64,000 bases of DNA from Larix kaempferi (lineage: Eukaryota > Streptophyta > Pinopsida > Pinales > Pinaceae). The first letter of the stretch is position 1, and each line of letters begins with the position of its first letter. The translations under genes were made by a program, and so were the position numbers. Where the stretch lies: positions 2,914,001 to 2,978,000 of the forward strand of contig BSBM01000252.1 in assembly GCA_027924585.1 (NCBI GenBank), given 5' to 3'. Under the pieces are notes generated by a model. That model searched no databases and was not told the DNA's origin. It saw nothing but the letters and a program-made list of their open reading frames with translations. This document shows, piece by piece, positions 36,833-49,485 of the stretch.

Positions 36833-36970
36833 ATGATCTTGGCACCTGATGTGGTATAATATTCATGAGGACAATAATTCAGGTACCACCATTAGATATT
36901 GAAACCAAAAGTGCTTTTGTTGAAGAAAAAAAAAAAGTAGGAGAAGAAGAGCAATTTTTTTGAAGAAACT

Positions 36971-39066
36971 ATGACTAGGGATGAAAAGGGAGCCTCATAT
37001 GATGGTGAGGAGCATATAAAAATTATGAAAACAATATTCGAAGATATGACCAAGAAAATTAAGGAAGGATTCGAATTGTTTTCTATCGAACTTGTGGAAA
37101 AAATTATTGATTTTAAGGAAACCAAGGGGCAAAATGCATCAGCTTGCTTGAAGGAGCAAAAGGAAGAGACATCAAAAGATCATGAAGAAGATTCTATTGA
37201 AAATATGGAAGATCATTTCGAGACACCTTCTAGCTTAGACATGAACCAAAGAGCATCTACTGATGGATGCTTAAACTATGAAGGAGTACCTACTGATGGG
37301 TGCTCACACCTCTATGTTGGTGACATAGAGATCACGTTTGAAAGTGTTTCTACAAGTACAAGTTTCATTAAGCATGATAATGAAGACCTTGTAGCGGTTG
37401 AAGAAGAACCAAGATCAACTTCCCCATCACCACTTAGCTTCATGAAGTTGGTCCAAGCAAAATTGAAGAAGATGAGGAGGTTCATTTGCAAGAGCCTCAT
37501 TTTCTTGAAGGGTCCTTAAAGATGAATGAAAATAATATCCAAGAGTCCCTCAGCATTCTCCATGACACTCAAGAATTGGTGTCAAATTCTTGTTGGAGAG
37601 CTACTTCATTGGAGGAAACATCCTTCCTTGAAGACATGGAGAAGATTCAAAGAGCAATGTGCCACATCAAAGGTAATTTCATGTCTTTGCTTTTTGATAG
37701 AAACCATTTGTTTGAGCTTAATGAATTGTTACATGATGCATACTTGAAGAATAATGAGGATATTCATAAGCTCACAATTCAAAATGAGCAACTTCTTGAA
37801 AAGTTGCAAGATACTTGTTTTTCCTCCTATGTTTCAGATTGTCAAATGGTAGATTGTTTGGAGGATTCTCATGACATGGTGGATCATGAGAAATGTGGGA
37901 ATTTGAATGTGCTTAATGTGTTTGAAGATGAACTTGAAGAGATCCAAAAACTTGATGTGGTGGAAGAGAAACTTGAATTGTCTCTTGATGAAGCTTATGC
38001 AATTTTTAAAGAAGAGCATGATTCCTCTACATTGGAATCAATCTATGACAAAGGTTTCCCACTTTTGAAGGAGCTGCATGATACTACCCACATGGATCCT
38101 TCCCATGATGAAACTCCTGAACTTTTTGATCATTTGGGTGAGTTAGTACATTCTCCTACATCCTACAATTCCATGTTTTGCAGTATTAGTCTCAATGAAG
38201 TATGGGTGAAAGGGTTCTTTTTTATGGTGCCACATGAGGAGTATGGAACTCTTATATTTAACTTTTATGATGACATGGTTGGAGCACATTCTTATTCACA
38301 TTTGCAGCAGCATCATTTGTCACTTTATGATGATTCACATCTACATGGATGCACCTATGATATGGATTTGAGTCACTTGAAGACTCATGGTTTTTCTTGC
38401 TCAACATTGGGTTCATTTGATGTTAGAGGAACTTCATCCAACACTTGGGTGAATAGATTTATGATGGGAGAACATTTTTGTTGGCAGCCACATACTTTGT
38501 TACATATTTATTATTCTCACATTCATGGATGTATGGGTGAGACTTCTTTGAGTCATTTGAAGTCTCCTTGTTTTTTCTGCTCATTATTTGGTTCAGATTT
38601 TAGTGGAGATTCTTCATTCACTTCTTCGATGGAAGAATACATAGCTGAATATTTTGATGCATATCATATCCTTTTGGAGCAGCTTTATAGGACATGGGAT
38701 CCTCACCTATGTCATTGGAGCAGATTTGATTGGTCACTTGAAGCTTGTATGCACTTGGAAAACGGTGGTCTACTTGCTTGGAGGTATAAGCACTTTCATG
38801 ATTCTTTGATGAAGCACCTCCTTGATATTAATTTTCATTATGTAGTTATGTACTTTGATGATATATATTTTGTACTCATGATGTTTGGAAGAATGCATAC
38901 AAGAAAATGGGATCCAGGAATCCTCTTATATGATGGTATGGGTTGGAGAGCACTCTTAATTGTTCGGGTGCAATACAAGCAATGGGACCCTGGAATAATT
39001 TTTATCTCATTGGTTTCAAATTTTTTGGGGAAACAAGCAGTATGGGAGATGGATTTCCCCACTTAA
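36971..39066 (+). pseudogene. TriLTR orphan ORF, copy 2 (1-nt deletion at about 37435)
   Basis: Near identical to copy 1. One G is missing in CCACTTAGCTT (CCACTTGAGCTT in copy 1), so the first frame ends at 37519. The rest (527 codons, 37486-39066) is open to the same final stop and has GGA where copy 1 has TGA. Other differences are a handful of substitutions. The two copies thus carry different single lesions and neither encodes the whole protein. Confidence 0.7.
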
Positions 39067-39070
39067 TGAA

Positions 39071-39253
39071 GTGATTTTTATCAGAGTAGTGCAGCAGCAA
39101 GCATGTTGGTTCCTCTCTAAAATATTCATGGAAACTCAAAGACTCAAGGTTTGGCAATTCAATGGCAACTTCAAAGAATTATACAGAAAGCAGGTTCTTC
39201 AACACCCATGTTTGAAATTGCTTGAGGACAAGCAATATTGGGAAGGGAGGATT
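39071..39253 (+). other. TriLTR internal 3' end 2, with polypurine tract
   Basis: Same as 34611-34793; purine tract at 39240-39253. Confidence 0.7.
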
Positions 39254-39617
39254 TGTCATGTCCCAAATTTGGAATTGGGTCACAATGGCCTAATCACATT
39301 AGCCATATTCATTAGAGTTTGCAAAGTTGATGTTAAGGGTCAAATAATTGCCAAGGAGGAAAATTACTAGTTTCCTAGGTTTGGGGTGGAAGCTTTGGGA
39401 TTTGGAATAATGGGGATAATAAATGATGTTTGAACATTAGAATGGCATAAATATTTAATAAAGGAGCTAAATAAATATATACAAGTGAAAATCAAAGTGG
39501 CATTTCATCATGAAGACACATGGAGGAAGTGGGACCCACATATGGCTAGATTTCCCCACTACATTTGGCATCATTCTCTCACCAATTCGAATTCAAGGTG
39601 AATGGTAACATACTTGG
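39254..39617 (+). repeat. TriLTR LTR 3, left part (364 bp)
   Basis: First 364 bases of the third LTR, interrupted by TatB. CTTGG at 39613-39617 is the left target duplication. Confidence 0.95.
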
Positions 39618-40343
39618 TGTTAACACCTAAAAAGTGCTCACTAGCTCATTCCCTTACTCACATGACCCATTTGTCCACTTTTCCACCATCTGAGCCTCTG
39701 AAACCAACAAAAGGTCACCAAAAGACCTTAGTACACCCCTTTTTCCATTAAAAAAGATTATTTTTCCAAGAAAATCACAAAAAACCCTCAAAAAGGGTCC
39801 AAATTCCCAAAAATATTAAAAAGGGAATTAAAATATTATTTTTATTCAAAAAAGAAAAAAGGAGGGAAAAATACCTAAACTATGTTGGTCAATACCATTG
39901 GTCTCCACAAAACCACAAATGGTATTCCTCACCACCAAAACCTATAAAAAGGTGGTAGGGGCTCCTCATTTCACATCCTTCCATTATCTCATCCTTATGC
40001 TGCTGAAATCTCCCCTGAGCACTTTTAGCCATTGAAGCAACCTTGGAGAAAGAGACCTATTGGAGTTTGGAGCTACTCATCTTGGGAGTTGCTCAACATC
40101 AACCTTCACCATTGAAGGTAATATCGCAAGCACTTGCTTGCCCCCCACTTTTCAATACAAAAAATTATTTCTTATGTTTCTTGTTCTTGATTTTTGAAAG
40201 ATTTAAATTATTTTTTTAGATTCTTGCTTAGATCCATGAAAAGTATTGTTTATTTAGTTTATTGTTTTTATTTCTATTGAAACTGCTACTACTAGTTAGT
40301 AGGTGCCCATAGCACTAAGCTTGGTTGCAAAACCGAGCCAACA
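39618..40343 (+). repeat. TatB 5' LTR (726 bp)
   Basis: TGTTAACACC ... GAGCCAACA. TATAAAAA at 39943-39950 is a good TATA box. Confidence 0.97.
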
Positions 40344-40347
40344 GTTT

Positions 40348-40364
40348 TGGCGACTCCGCTTTGG
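40348..40364 (+). promoter_or_regulatory. TatB primer-binding site
   Basis: TGGCGACTCCGCTTTGG, four bases after the LTR, the same core as in TatA. Confidence 0.7.
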
Positions 40365-42212
40365 TTTGAACTTTAGATCTCTAGCTTTGCCATTAAATCT
40401 TAGTTTTTATGAGTTTTTAACCATTAGATCCATAGATCTGCCATCTTAGACAGCAGATCCATTGCTGTTCTGAGATTTGGCCCCAAAAAACAGCCCTAAA
40501 TTTTAAATTTTCGCGTTCGTTTCTCGGTTTCCGTGCACGGCTTCCGCCTCGCGGCTTTTTGCCAGACAGTCGCGCGGTCCATCGCGACTTTTCTGCATTT
40601 TTCCGCGCGGTCCATCGCGGCCTTTTTCCAGACAGTCGCGCGGTCCATCGCGACTTTTTTGTGTTTTTCCGCGCTGCACACCGCGGCTTCGCGGCCTTTT
40701 TCCGCGCTGTCCATCGCGACTGTGCGCCCAAAACCTGCGCGGTCCATCGCGACTGTGCGCCCAAAACCTGCGCGGTCCATCGCGACTGTGCGTCCAAAAC
40801 CCGCGCGGTCCATCGCGACTGTTCGGGCCAAAACCCGCGCGGCCCCATCGCGGCTGTTCGTCCAAAACCCGCGCGGCTGAACTTTTTCATTCGGCCATCC
40901 CGATCTTAAAAAATATTTTTTACTGTACTTTCTGCCCATAGCACATTTTTTACAGTACTAAATTCTGCATAGTTTACAGATTTAAAATTTTTTTTACTAT
41001 TTAAAAGTGCATACCTAGAAATCTTTTTAAAAATTTTCAAGAAAGTGAAAGAAAGACTCGTTTTGCATTCTTTATCTAGATTCAAATTTTTTCTTGTTTA
41101 CTTCTTTAGAATCTTGCCCTTAGCAATTTTTTATTGAAACGAAGAAATCCATTTATTTCTTTTAAAAAAGGAGTTTATTATTTGCTTTCATAAATCCAAG
41201 AAATCCTTTATTTTTTGAGTTATTTTTTGAAAAGCACATTAATTCCTTTTAGTGAAAAAAGTCTTAAATATTTGCTTTGTATTTTCGAAAAGTCCTTTAT
41301 TTTCTGAAAATTTCCCTTAAAGCATTTAATTTTTTCAAGTTCAGTTTACAACACCTCACGTGCACTCACACGATCACTTAATTGAACTAAGACTTAAAAC
41401 TTACCCTAATTTGAACACACTCTTAACCCCACTTGGGGAACACGAAAAGAATTCTTGTAGCTAGGTAGTATTGGGGGGATAGGTGTTCCAATAACACCCC
41501 TCAGTTCATACATCTGAGACATAGAAGTTGTCCAATTAGGGAGCTAAAATCTCTTAGTACTTTTTGGCGCGGTCACAACCGGTTTGTGGGAAGGCCTCTC
41601 CCCTAGGAGGGTTGAAGTCGCGAGGATGGTTCCGGAAGCCTGAGTGGGATACCGAAACCCATTCAGTAACCGAAGGGCTACCATTCGCAGTTCTCGGGAT
41701 ATCCCTGTATTGGGATATTGCGATCAAAGGACCAAACGGCAGATTTACCTTTTCTCGACGTGTCATGAACGGAGTATCCTAGTAGCCTGTCTTTTTAGGA
41801 TTGATTACCCGGTGTCCCTCCCGGTAGGGGGATATCTAGCCGTTGTCTCTACATTCATATTGTCTGACTTGGATTTCATCACCTTGCAGGGGATATCGTC
41901 TGTTTGAGTCACAATACTTTTAGATTAGGTGTTTGCATGATCTTTACCACCTTTTGAGTCTAGTTACACCTATTTTTTCTAGGAGCCGCTTGCATGTTGG
42001 TATTCTGACCGGTTGTTGCATTCCTCCACTTATTGTAGCACAGCTGCTAGAATAAGTGCATTTTTTTAGGAGGATTGATTTTTTGGCCTGTGAGCCTTCT
42101 TTTTTCACTCCCCTTTTTGCACCCTTGGTTGCATTAGGGTTTTGAGTCTTTTACATATATATCACCACCTGATACTTAAAACAAATTTTTACATAAAAAA
42201 CATTTTCTCACC
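40365..42212 (+). other. TatB leader
   Basis: 1.85 kb with no gene. It holds the 33-bp minisatellite (40570-40876), an AT-rich tract (40900-41340) and a more balanced segment (41450-41900) before gag. Open frames in the minisatellite are artefacts of its 33-bp period. Confidence 0.7.
40570..40876. repeat. 33-34 bp CpG-rich minisatellite in the TatB sense leader
   Basis: Units such as GCGCGGTCCATCGCGACTGT + GCGCCCAAAACCT start at about 40704, 40737, 40770, 40803, 40837 and 40871. More diverged units precede them from 40570. CpG is very dense compared with the flanks. A related repeat lies at 51781-52045. Confidence 0.9.
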
Positions 42213-44693
42213 ATTGAGAATTCTAGACGTTCTCGTCGTCTACAGGGCGAACTCCCAGAGTTTAGTCCACTTGGCTCTCCACGTCACGGACGAAGAGCAT
42301 TATCCCTTGATTCGACACATCGTCGATCATCTAGACGGTCATCCGATTCTGACATACCCCACTTCACCTTTGATTTGGAGGTAGAATCCGAAAACCCCAC
42401 AGAGTTACCACCAACCACAATTATGTCTGGAACACCAGATGATCCACAATTTACATTAACAATAGGTTAGACATCAGCAGACCTTTCTGCGGGAATACCA
42501 TCCATGACAACATCCACCCCCTTGGGTATGCCCAATATGGGTACCACTCCACATTCAGGAATGCCTAACACAGGACCACCACCTGTCATGGGCATGCCCA
42601 ACATGGGGGTCATACCCCCTTCGGTTTCCACAAACCCTATCCCAGGAATCCCTAGTACGATTCCTAACCCAAGTGTAACTCCTGTTGCACTTGGGAATGC
42701 TATCCCAGGAATCCCTAGTGCGATTCCTAACCCAAGTGTAACCCATATTGCACTCGGTAGTGCTATACCAGGAATCCCTAGTGCGATTCCTAACCCAAGT
42801 GTAACCCAAGTTCCACTTGGGAGTGCTAACCCATATCAGGCCACACCTTTTGGAGGGCACATACCCTCCATACCTAGCATACCTATAGGCACTACTGGAC
42901 CCCTACACCATACCACAATGGCTAGGCAGGTCCCGGTTCCGGTCACCACATCCGCTAGTCTACCATACATGGCAAGTCTCAACCTGCCAGATTTAGCTAG
43001 GCTCACAAATGACCCCATCAGGCATGACCCTGCTTGGCCCCATATGCCAACTAAGCTTCCCTCTGACATCCCTAAGTTTGAGGGAAAGGCCGGAGAAGAC
43101 CCCCAGAACCACATCATGTCTTTCCACTTATGGTGTTCCTCCAACTCCATAGTGGACGACTCTGTCCGCCTCCGTTTATTACAGCGCACCTTCACTGGCT
43201 CTGCAGCCAAATGGTATATCGAGCAACCCCATGGGACGCATTCCACATTTACCTCCCTTGCCTCGACCTTCCTGCAGTTCTTTCAGCTACTGGTCCGCTA
43301 TGATGCGGGCGTCGAAATCCTACTGTCTTGCAGACAGAACACGGCCACGCACATCACTGACCATATCCATGATTGGCGTCGGTGCCGAAGCCTATGCAAA
43401 ATCAAATTAGACGACCGAATCTTTTTAGACTGGTTCCTTAAATCCCTCCTTCCTCTCATTGCGAAGGATGTAGCATCCGAAAGACCCCAGTCTGAAGAGG
43501 AGGCCATCCTTAAGGCCCAACAGTTTGACCTTATCTATGCCCAGTCAGGTTACCTATACACCATCATACCTGACGCCCCACGAGGTGACTCTGCACGCGG
43601 TGACACACCGGGGGCATCCCATGCCGCTGATGGCATTATTGGCCAAATTACACCGCAAGCAAAACCTTTCAGTATGGTGAGCACCATGCCCGCCCCAGAC
43701 CTTTCTAGGGCTACATCCAATTCCGGAGCGACAACTTCTTATGCTCAAACAATCCAGACCCATCATGTTCATGGACCCTCTTGTCCACAACATTGTTATG
43801 GCCAAGCGCCAGCAGCATATGTACCTCCTACATACTATGCTCAACCTACGGTACAAAACCCCATGCAGTTTCCACAACAGCCCATGCATTACCCACAACC
43901 GGTTGCACCGGCTAACCTCACACCTCCACCAGCTCAGGGGTACCAACAACCCCAACAGGCAACTGGACCACCTCCAGCTCCACCTGCATACTATCCACCG
44001 CAACCTGCTCCCGCACCTGCAGCTCCTCAGAATCCCCCCAATACTCAAGGGCATGTGTACGCACAACAACAGCAGACCCAATATCAAAATAACCAACGCA
44101 ACCAGGGTGGACAACCCAACCGCGGAAGAGGACGCAACCGTGGAAACAATCAAAACCGCAACCAAGCTCCACAGCCTACCCAGCCCCCGCAAAACAATAA
44201 CGCGGCGCCCGCTCATCAGAATCCTGATCGGCCACCTAAGCAACCTAAAAATGCTAATTTACGGACAAACCATCCTTGTTCCATTTGCGGTGTCTATGGC
44301 CACTATACCCACGCTTGCCCACATCTCGAGCGAGCTCGACAACTATGGACAAATGACGCCCATCGTCAAGGGCAGGCGGCTCCTCAGCCACCACCCAACC
44401 CCCCACCACCTCCACAACAACCTCTGGTTCTCCAAAACCCCTTTCCAACACAGGGAGTGGTAAACACCCAGCCGTTAGCCCCCCAACAGGGCAACGTGCA
44501 ACCACAACAAATAACTTACACAGCTCCTGATCAACCCATGTTTGATTCAGGCACCCACCACTTATTGATGATGTCCACCGCTGACGTCAATATCCAAACC
44601 CGTCGAAATCAATACGGACCGACTACTGAAGCCCCCCCCGCTGAAAAGGATACTAATGCTCATCCCACTGATCAGACATTGCGTATACCTTAG
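42213..44693 (+). pseudogene. gag: TatB gag
   Basis: The conserved N-terminus (RRSRRLQGELPEF) starts at ATT 42213, where no ATG is present; later in-frame ATGs are 42423 and 42504. TAG 42468 interrupts between them. A Pro-rich part with a three-fold repeat (GIPS.IPNPSVT) spans about 42600-42830. The capsid-like core is at 42960-43560 (LNLPDLARLTNDP, PKFEGKAGEDPQNH, FHLWCSSN, AAKWYIEQ). A Gln/Pro-rich basic region with NRGRGRNRGNNQNRN follows, then a knuckle CSICGVYGHYTHAC at 44277-44318. TAG 44691-44693 ends the frame; TatA has no stop there and the same frame continues into pol. Confidence 0.9.
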
Positions 44694-47600
44694 CTTCCAC
44701 TCGATGGCGCTTCTAAAGCACCTCGCTTTCCCCTTCGCCGAATCAACAACAACCCCAATGCACGGGCTGCGTCCAATTACAACATCGTAGATGACTTAGC
44801 TCAATCCCCCGCAGCCATGTCTGCGTTAGAAGTCTTAAAAACCTGTCCTACTCAGCGCAAGACTTTACTTTCCGCCATTGGGGCGATTGACCCAAATGAT
44901 TCGAACTTGATGACCTTTGATTTAGACCAATCTGAACCACGGCTGCCTTCTACCATAGCAGTCCAAGTTTCCGTTTCTATTCGGAATCTTGTCATCCATC
45001 GATGTATCATCGACGAGGGTGCCTCCACATGCGTCATGTCCACTTTTGTTTGGCAAAAGTTGGGCTCCCCTTCTCTCCAGCAATCCACCACTGCATTGCG
45101 GGCCTACGATGGCCGGTCAGCTCAACCTCAAGGTTTGTTACCCAAGGTACCCGTCCAATTAGGTGGGAAGACTGTGCTCATCGACATAGAGGTCATTAAC
45201 GCCCAGCTGGACTATAACCTTTTACTTGGCCGCAGTTACATGTATGCCATGAAAGCGGTCGCCTCCTCCGTCTTCCGCACCATGATGTTCCCCCATGAGG
45301 GCCGCGTGGTCAAAATTGACCAACTCACCTACTATGACCCCAACGCCCCTGCAGCACCGGAGAATGTTCTCCCCATGATTGAACAACCCGCTTCTAGTGC
45401 AGTTACCTCCTTTGTGTCTTCTGTGGCACCCGGACTGTATTCGGATACACCAATGACCTCTACATTCCAGGCCATCCCACCACCGTCACCGGAGACCCAG
45501 GTCGCAAATCTCTGTACTGTTTCGCAGAATACGCAAACATCCGGCGGTCAACCACCATTGATCCCCAGTCACATTGGTGTTACACCCATCCACACCATCC
45601 CCTTCCTATTTCCTCCTTCGGGTGTAGTAAGCGCCCCGGTTATGGCTACCCTTAGCCTACCCGGGCTAACATTGGGATTACCCGTGTGGTATATTCCGCC
45701 TCCCGTTCGATTACCGACACCAGACGTCATCCTCCAACCGGTACAACCTATTGTTACCACAAATCAGCCTCCTCCTGGCGTCGTGATCCCTTCGTCGGCA
45801 ACGACACCCCCTCCTAACCTCAATATTCCTTCGTCGTCAATGAAACCTCCTCCCGGTCTCACGATTGCTTCGGCGTCAAACGATCCCCCTCTCCTGCCTA
45901 AGCCCACTGGGGGCAGAGGTCCACAACCCTACACTGCCATACCACCTCCTAAGGCAGCCAAACCCCCACCGGTGTTTCGAGCTCCCCCCAAATGTTCATT
46001 ATGCGATGAAATTGGCCATCCAACTCACCAATGCCCACACTTACCGGCACTCCAAGAACATATGAATATGTTGGACGATGACATAGGAATCCCAGTAGTC
46101 AAATTAGAGCCACCTCTACAGCCTCGCGACAAATCACTGCGCACTAACCATCCTTGTGCTATATGCAGTGTTTACGGCCACTACTCTCACCATTGCCCTG
46201 ATCTACCTGACTATAGAGCAGCGTTGTACGAGTTAAACAATGCCGACTTAGAGATCTCCCCTCCCCTTATCGAGGAGATTCACCCTCCACCATCATCCTC
46301 GTCAGAAGAAGTCAATACGATATATATGATTTCGACAACCTTCAAACCAGAACCCCTCGATTTATGGTCTGATTACTTCAGTACTGACGAGCAGATTTTG
46401 GAGACACTCACTGCACCCGACTACCCTTGGGATGACATGCATCATCGCTCGTACTTCCTACCGGAGACATCTACCCCCACCACATCCGACCAGCTATCAG
46501 TCGAGTCGAAAGACTTCATACCTGCTAAGGTCGATTGGTTAAAGGACCCCATCCCAGCACCAGATGCCTTTGAAGAAGGGAACATGTCCAACATTTCCCC
46601 CACTATCCAGATAGACATTTCCACAACACCAGGGAAACCTGAGCTCATCTCGCTGGGCGCATCTTGCACTCAAGCAGAAACTCAGGCGTACAGAAAGCTC
46701 TTTCAGGAGTTCTGCGATGTATTCGCCTGGTCCTATACCGAGATGCCTGGTCTCGACCCCGCCATTATTGAACACCACATCGATACATGGCCCGAAGTAC
46801 CCCCTGTTCGTCAGAAACAGCGACCTATTCACCCTGCCAAGCTCCCCGCTGTTAAGGCTGAAGTCGAAAAACTTCGAAAAGCAGGTTTCATCTACCCTAT
46901 CCCGTACACCACATGGGTGTCGAACCCCGTTCCTGTCAACAAAAAACAAGGCACCCTTAGAGTATGCACTGATTTCCGCGATCTAAACCACGCTTGTCCA
47001 AAAGACAATTTCCCCACGCCATTCATTGACCAACTCATTGATGAGTGTGCGGGCCATGAGGTCCTATCCTTCATGGACGGTTTTTCCGGATATAACCAGA
47101 TCCACATCCGCAAGGAGGATCAGTACAAGACTGCCTTTACCACCCCGTGGGGCACCTTTGCCTATCGCGTCATGCCATTTGGCCTTAAAAATGCTGGTGC
47201 CACTTTCCAGCGAGCCATGACCTATTGCTTTCACGACTTAGTCCATATCCTGCGAGTCTATCTTGACGACCTCACAGCGCGTTCCCGAAAACGATCAGAC
47301 CACCTTAGCGACCTCCGGCAAGTTTTCCTGCGTTGTCGCAAATATAAAATCCGCTTGAACCCACACAAGTGTGTCTTTTGCGTCCCAGCGGGCCGGTTGT
47401 TGGGTTTCATTGTTTCCCAAGATGGGATCACTGTCGACCCCCTGAAGGTCAAAGCCATCTTAGAACTCCCCCCTCCTCGCACGCTTCGACAGCTTCAGAG
47501 CTTGCAAGGGCGGTCCAATTTTCTTAGGCGCTTTGTTCCTGATTACGCCACCAAAGTCCATGGATTCTTACGCTTACTTCGTACCCACATACCTTTTGTT

Positions 47601-49379
47601 TGGGACGAACAAGCAGACACGGCATTTGAAGCCCTCAAGAAGGCTCTCACACAACCCCCCTTGATATCCCCACCGGATTTCTCCCAAGACTTCACCCTTT
47701 ACGTCTCGGCATCCGAATATGCCGTATCCGGAGTTTTGGTCCAAGAAGATGCTTCCCACAAAGAGCATGTAATTTATTACGTCAGCCAGACCTTGTCTGG
47801 CCCACCGCTACGTTACCCATACGAGGAAAGATTAGCCCTAGCTGTAGTCTTTTCCGTACAAAAACTATGACACTACATTTTGCTTAGTCATACCACAGTC
47901 GTGGCCGACTCCAACCCCATGGTCTACCTCCTCACCAGGAGGCTCCTGCAGGGTCGTGTCGCTAAATGGGTCATTATCCTCCAGGAATATGACCTCACTT
48001 TCAAGACTCCCAAAAGCACCAAAGCCCTCGCGCTTGCTCACCTAATTACAGATCTCCCGTCCTCTTCGACATCACCCGTTATCCATACGGACCTGATTGA
48101 CGAGCAGATCTTCGTCATTTCGTCGGACGACCCTTGGTACGGAGACATTTTGACTTACCTTCGTACGCAAAAATTCCGACCACACATCGATCGTGATGGA
48201 CGCCGTCGCATACGACACCACGCACCCCGATACCTACTTATTGGAGATGTACTTTACCGACGCGGCGTTGATACTATCTTACGCCGCTGCCTATCCCATA
48301 GTGAGGCAGAACAAGTCCTCAATGATTGTCATAGCGGTGCCTGTGGAGGCCATTTCTCCGGCATGGCTACCGCCCAGAAAATCATTCGGGCAGGTTATTT
48401 TTGGCCATCGTTGTTTACTGATTGCATCACCGCAGTCAAGCATTGCCAAAACTGCCAGCTCTTTGCCCCCAAAGCAAGAACCCCCCCTGCCCCCCTTCAT
48501 CCAGTTATCACTGTTGGACCATTCTGCAAATGGGCCATAGATTTCCTCGACTGCAACCCCCCGTCAGCCGGCGGTCACAAACATATAATCGTGGCCGTAG
48601 ATTATTTCACCAAGTGGGCAGAAGCCATGCCGACCTATAACTGCAAAGCCGACACTGCAGCGCGGTTTTTCATCAACCACGTCATCGCTCGTTTCGGAGT
48701 ACCACAACAGTTAGTCTCTGACCACGGCTCTCACTTCGAAGATGCCGTCTGGAAGGAATTATCAACCATGTTGAAATTCGAACACCATTTCTCTTCCGCT
48801 TACTACCCCCAAGGAAACGGCCAAGTCGAAGCGATCAATAAAATCTTGAAGACCATTCTCCAACGCACTGTAGACAAGCACAAATCCAATTGGCATCACA
48901 TGCTTTTCCCAGCACTCTGGGCTTACCGCACATCAACCAAAACCGCCACCGGCTTTACCCCTTTCCATTTAGTTCACGGTGTCGAATCTGTCCTCCCTAT
49001 TGAGTGCCAGATCCCAGCTTTACACATCGTCGTTGAGCTCCTACCGGATACTTCCCCGATCGAGCAACGTTTACTGCTCCTAGAGCAGGCCGATGAAGAT
49101 CGGCGCACAGCCATTCAAAACATGGAAGCTGCTAAACAACGATCGAAACTAAGTTACGACAAACGCGTCCACCCAAGAACCTTTTCGGAGGGAGACCTTG
49201 TCCTCGCTTACGATCAAGCTCATGATAAAACCGGCAAAGGAAAGTTCGTGTCTATGTGGCAAGGCCCCTACATCATACACACCTGCCTCGGGCAGGGGGC
49301 ATACATTCTGACCGATTCAGAAGGCAACACCTTACGCAACCCACGCAACGGGTTGTACCTTAAAAGATTTTACCCATAG
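44694..49379 (+). pseudogene. pol: TatB pol: PR-(zinc knuckles)-RT-RH-IN
   Basis: In frame with gag. Protease DEGASTCVMS at about 45013. A Pro-rich linker (about 45350-46300) holds two zinc knuckles (45993-46034 and 46155-46196). RT: CTDFRDLNHACPKDN (about 46962), FMDGFSGYNQIHI and YLDDLTARS at about 47262. RNase H reads LYVSASEYAVSG, with Ser (TCG 47706) replacing the first catalytic Asp. TGA 47868 interrupts where TatA has Arg. Integrase is intact: HSGACGGHF, CQNCQLF, AIDFLDCNP, VSDHGSHFEDA, GQVEAINK, ending LKRFYP-TAG 49377. No frameshift in 7 kb. All three gag-pol stops fit CAG or CGA codons. Confidence 0.95.
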
Positions 49380-49485
49380 AAAATCTCATGGACACCATCG
49401 TCCATTTTTTAGTATAAGCACACGTTTTTTCGTTCACAAAAAATTTTCAAAAACCTAAATATTTGTTTTCCCTGCATGACCACAG

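Noticed and set aside
40417-40939. Overlapping open frames on both strands with RDGPRGFW-like repeats in the TatB leader
   Set aside because: They are translations of the 33-bp minisatellite; a period divisible by three keeps all frames open. No start context or family supports a protein.
43554-44243. Long minus-strand frame opposite TatB gag
   Set aside because: Low-complexity shadow of the Pro/Gln-rich gag segment without family similarity.
44691-44693. TatB TAG between gag and pol as a programmed readthrough stop
   Set aside because: TatA has no stop at the aligned place and continues in frame. Two other TatB stops (42468, 47868) have the same CAG/CGA-loss character.
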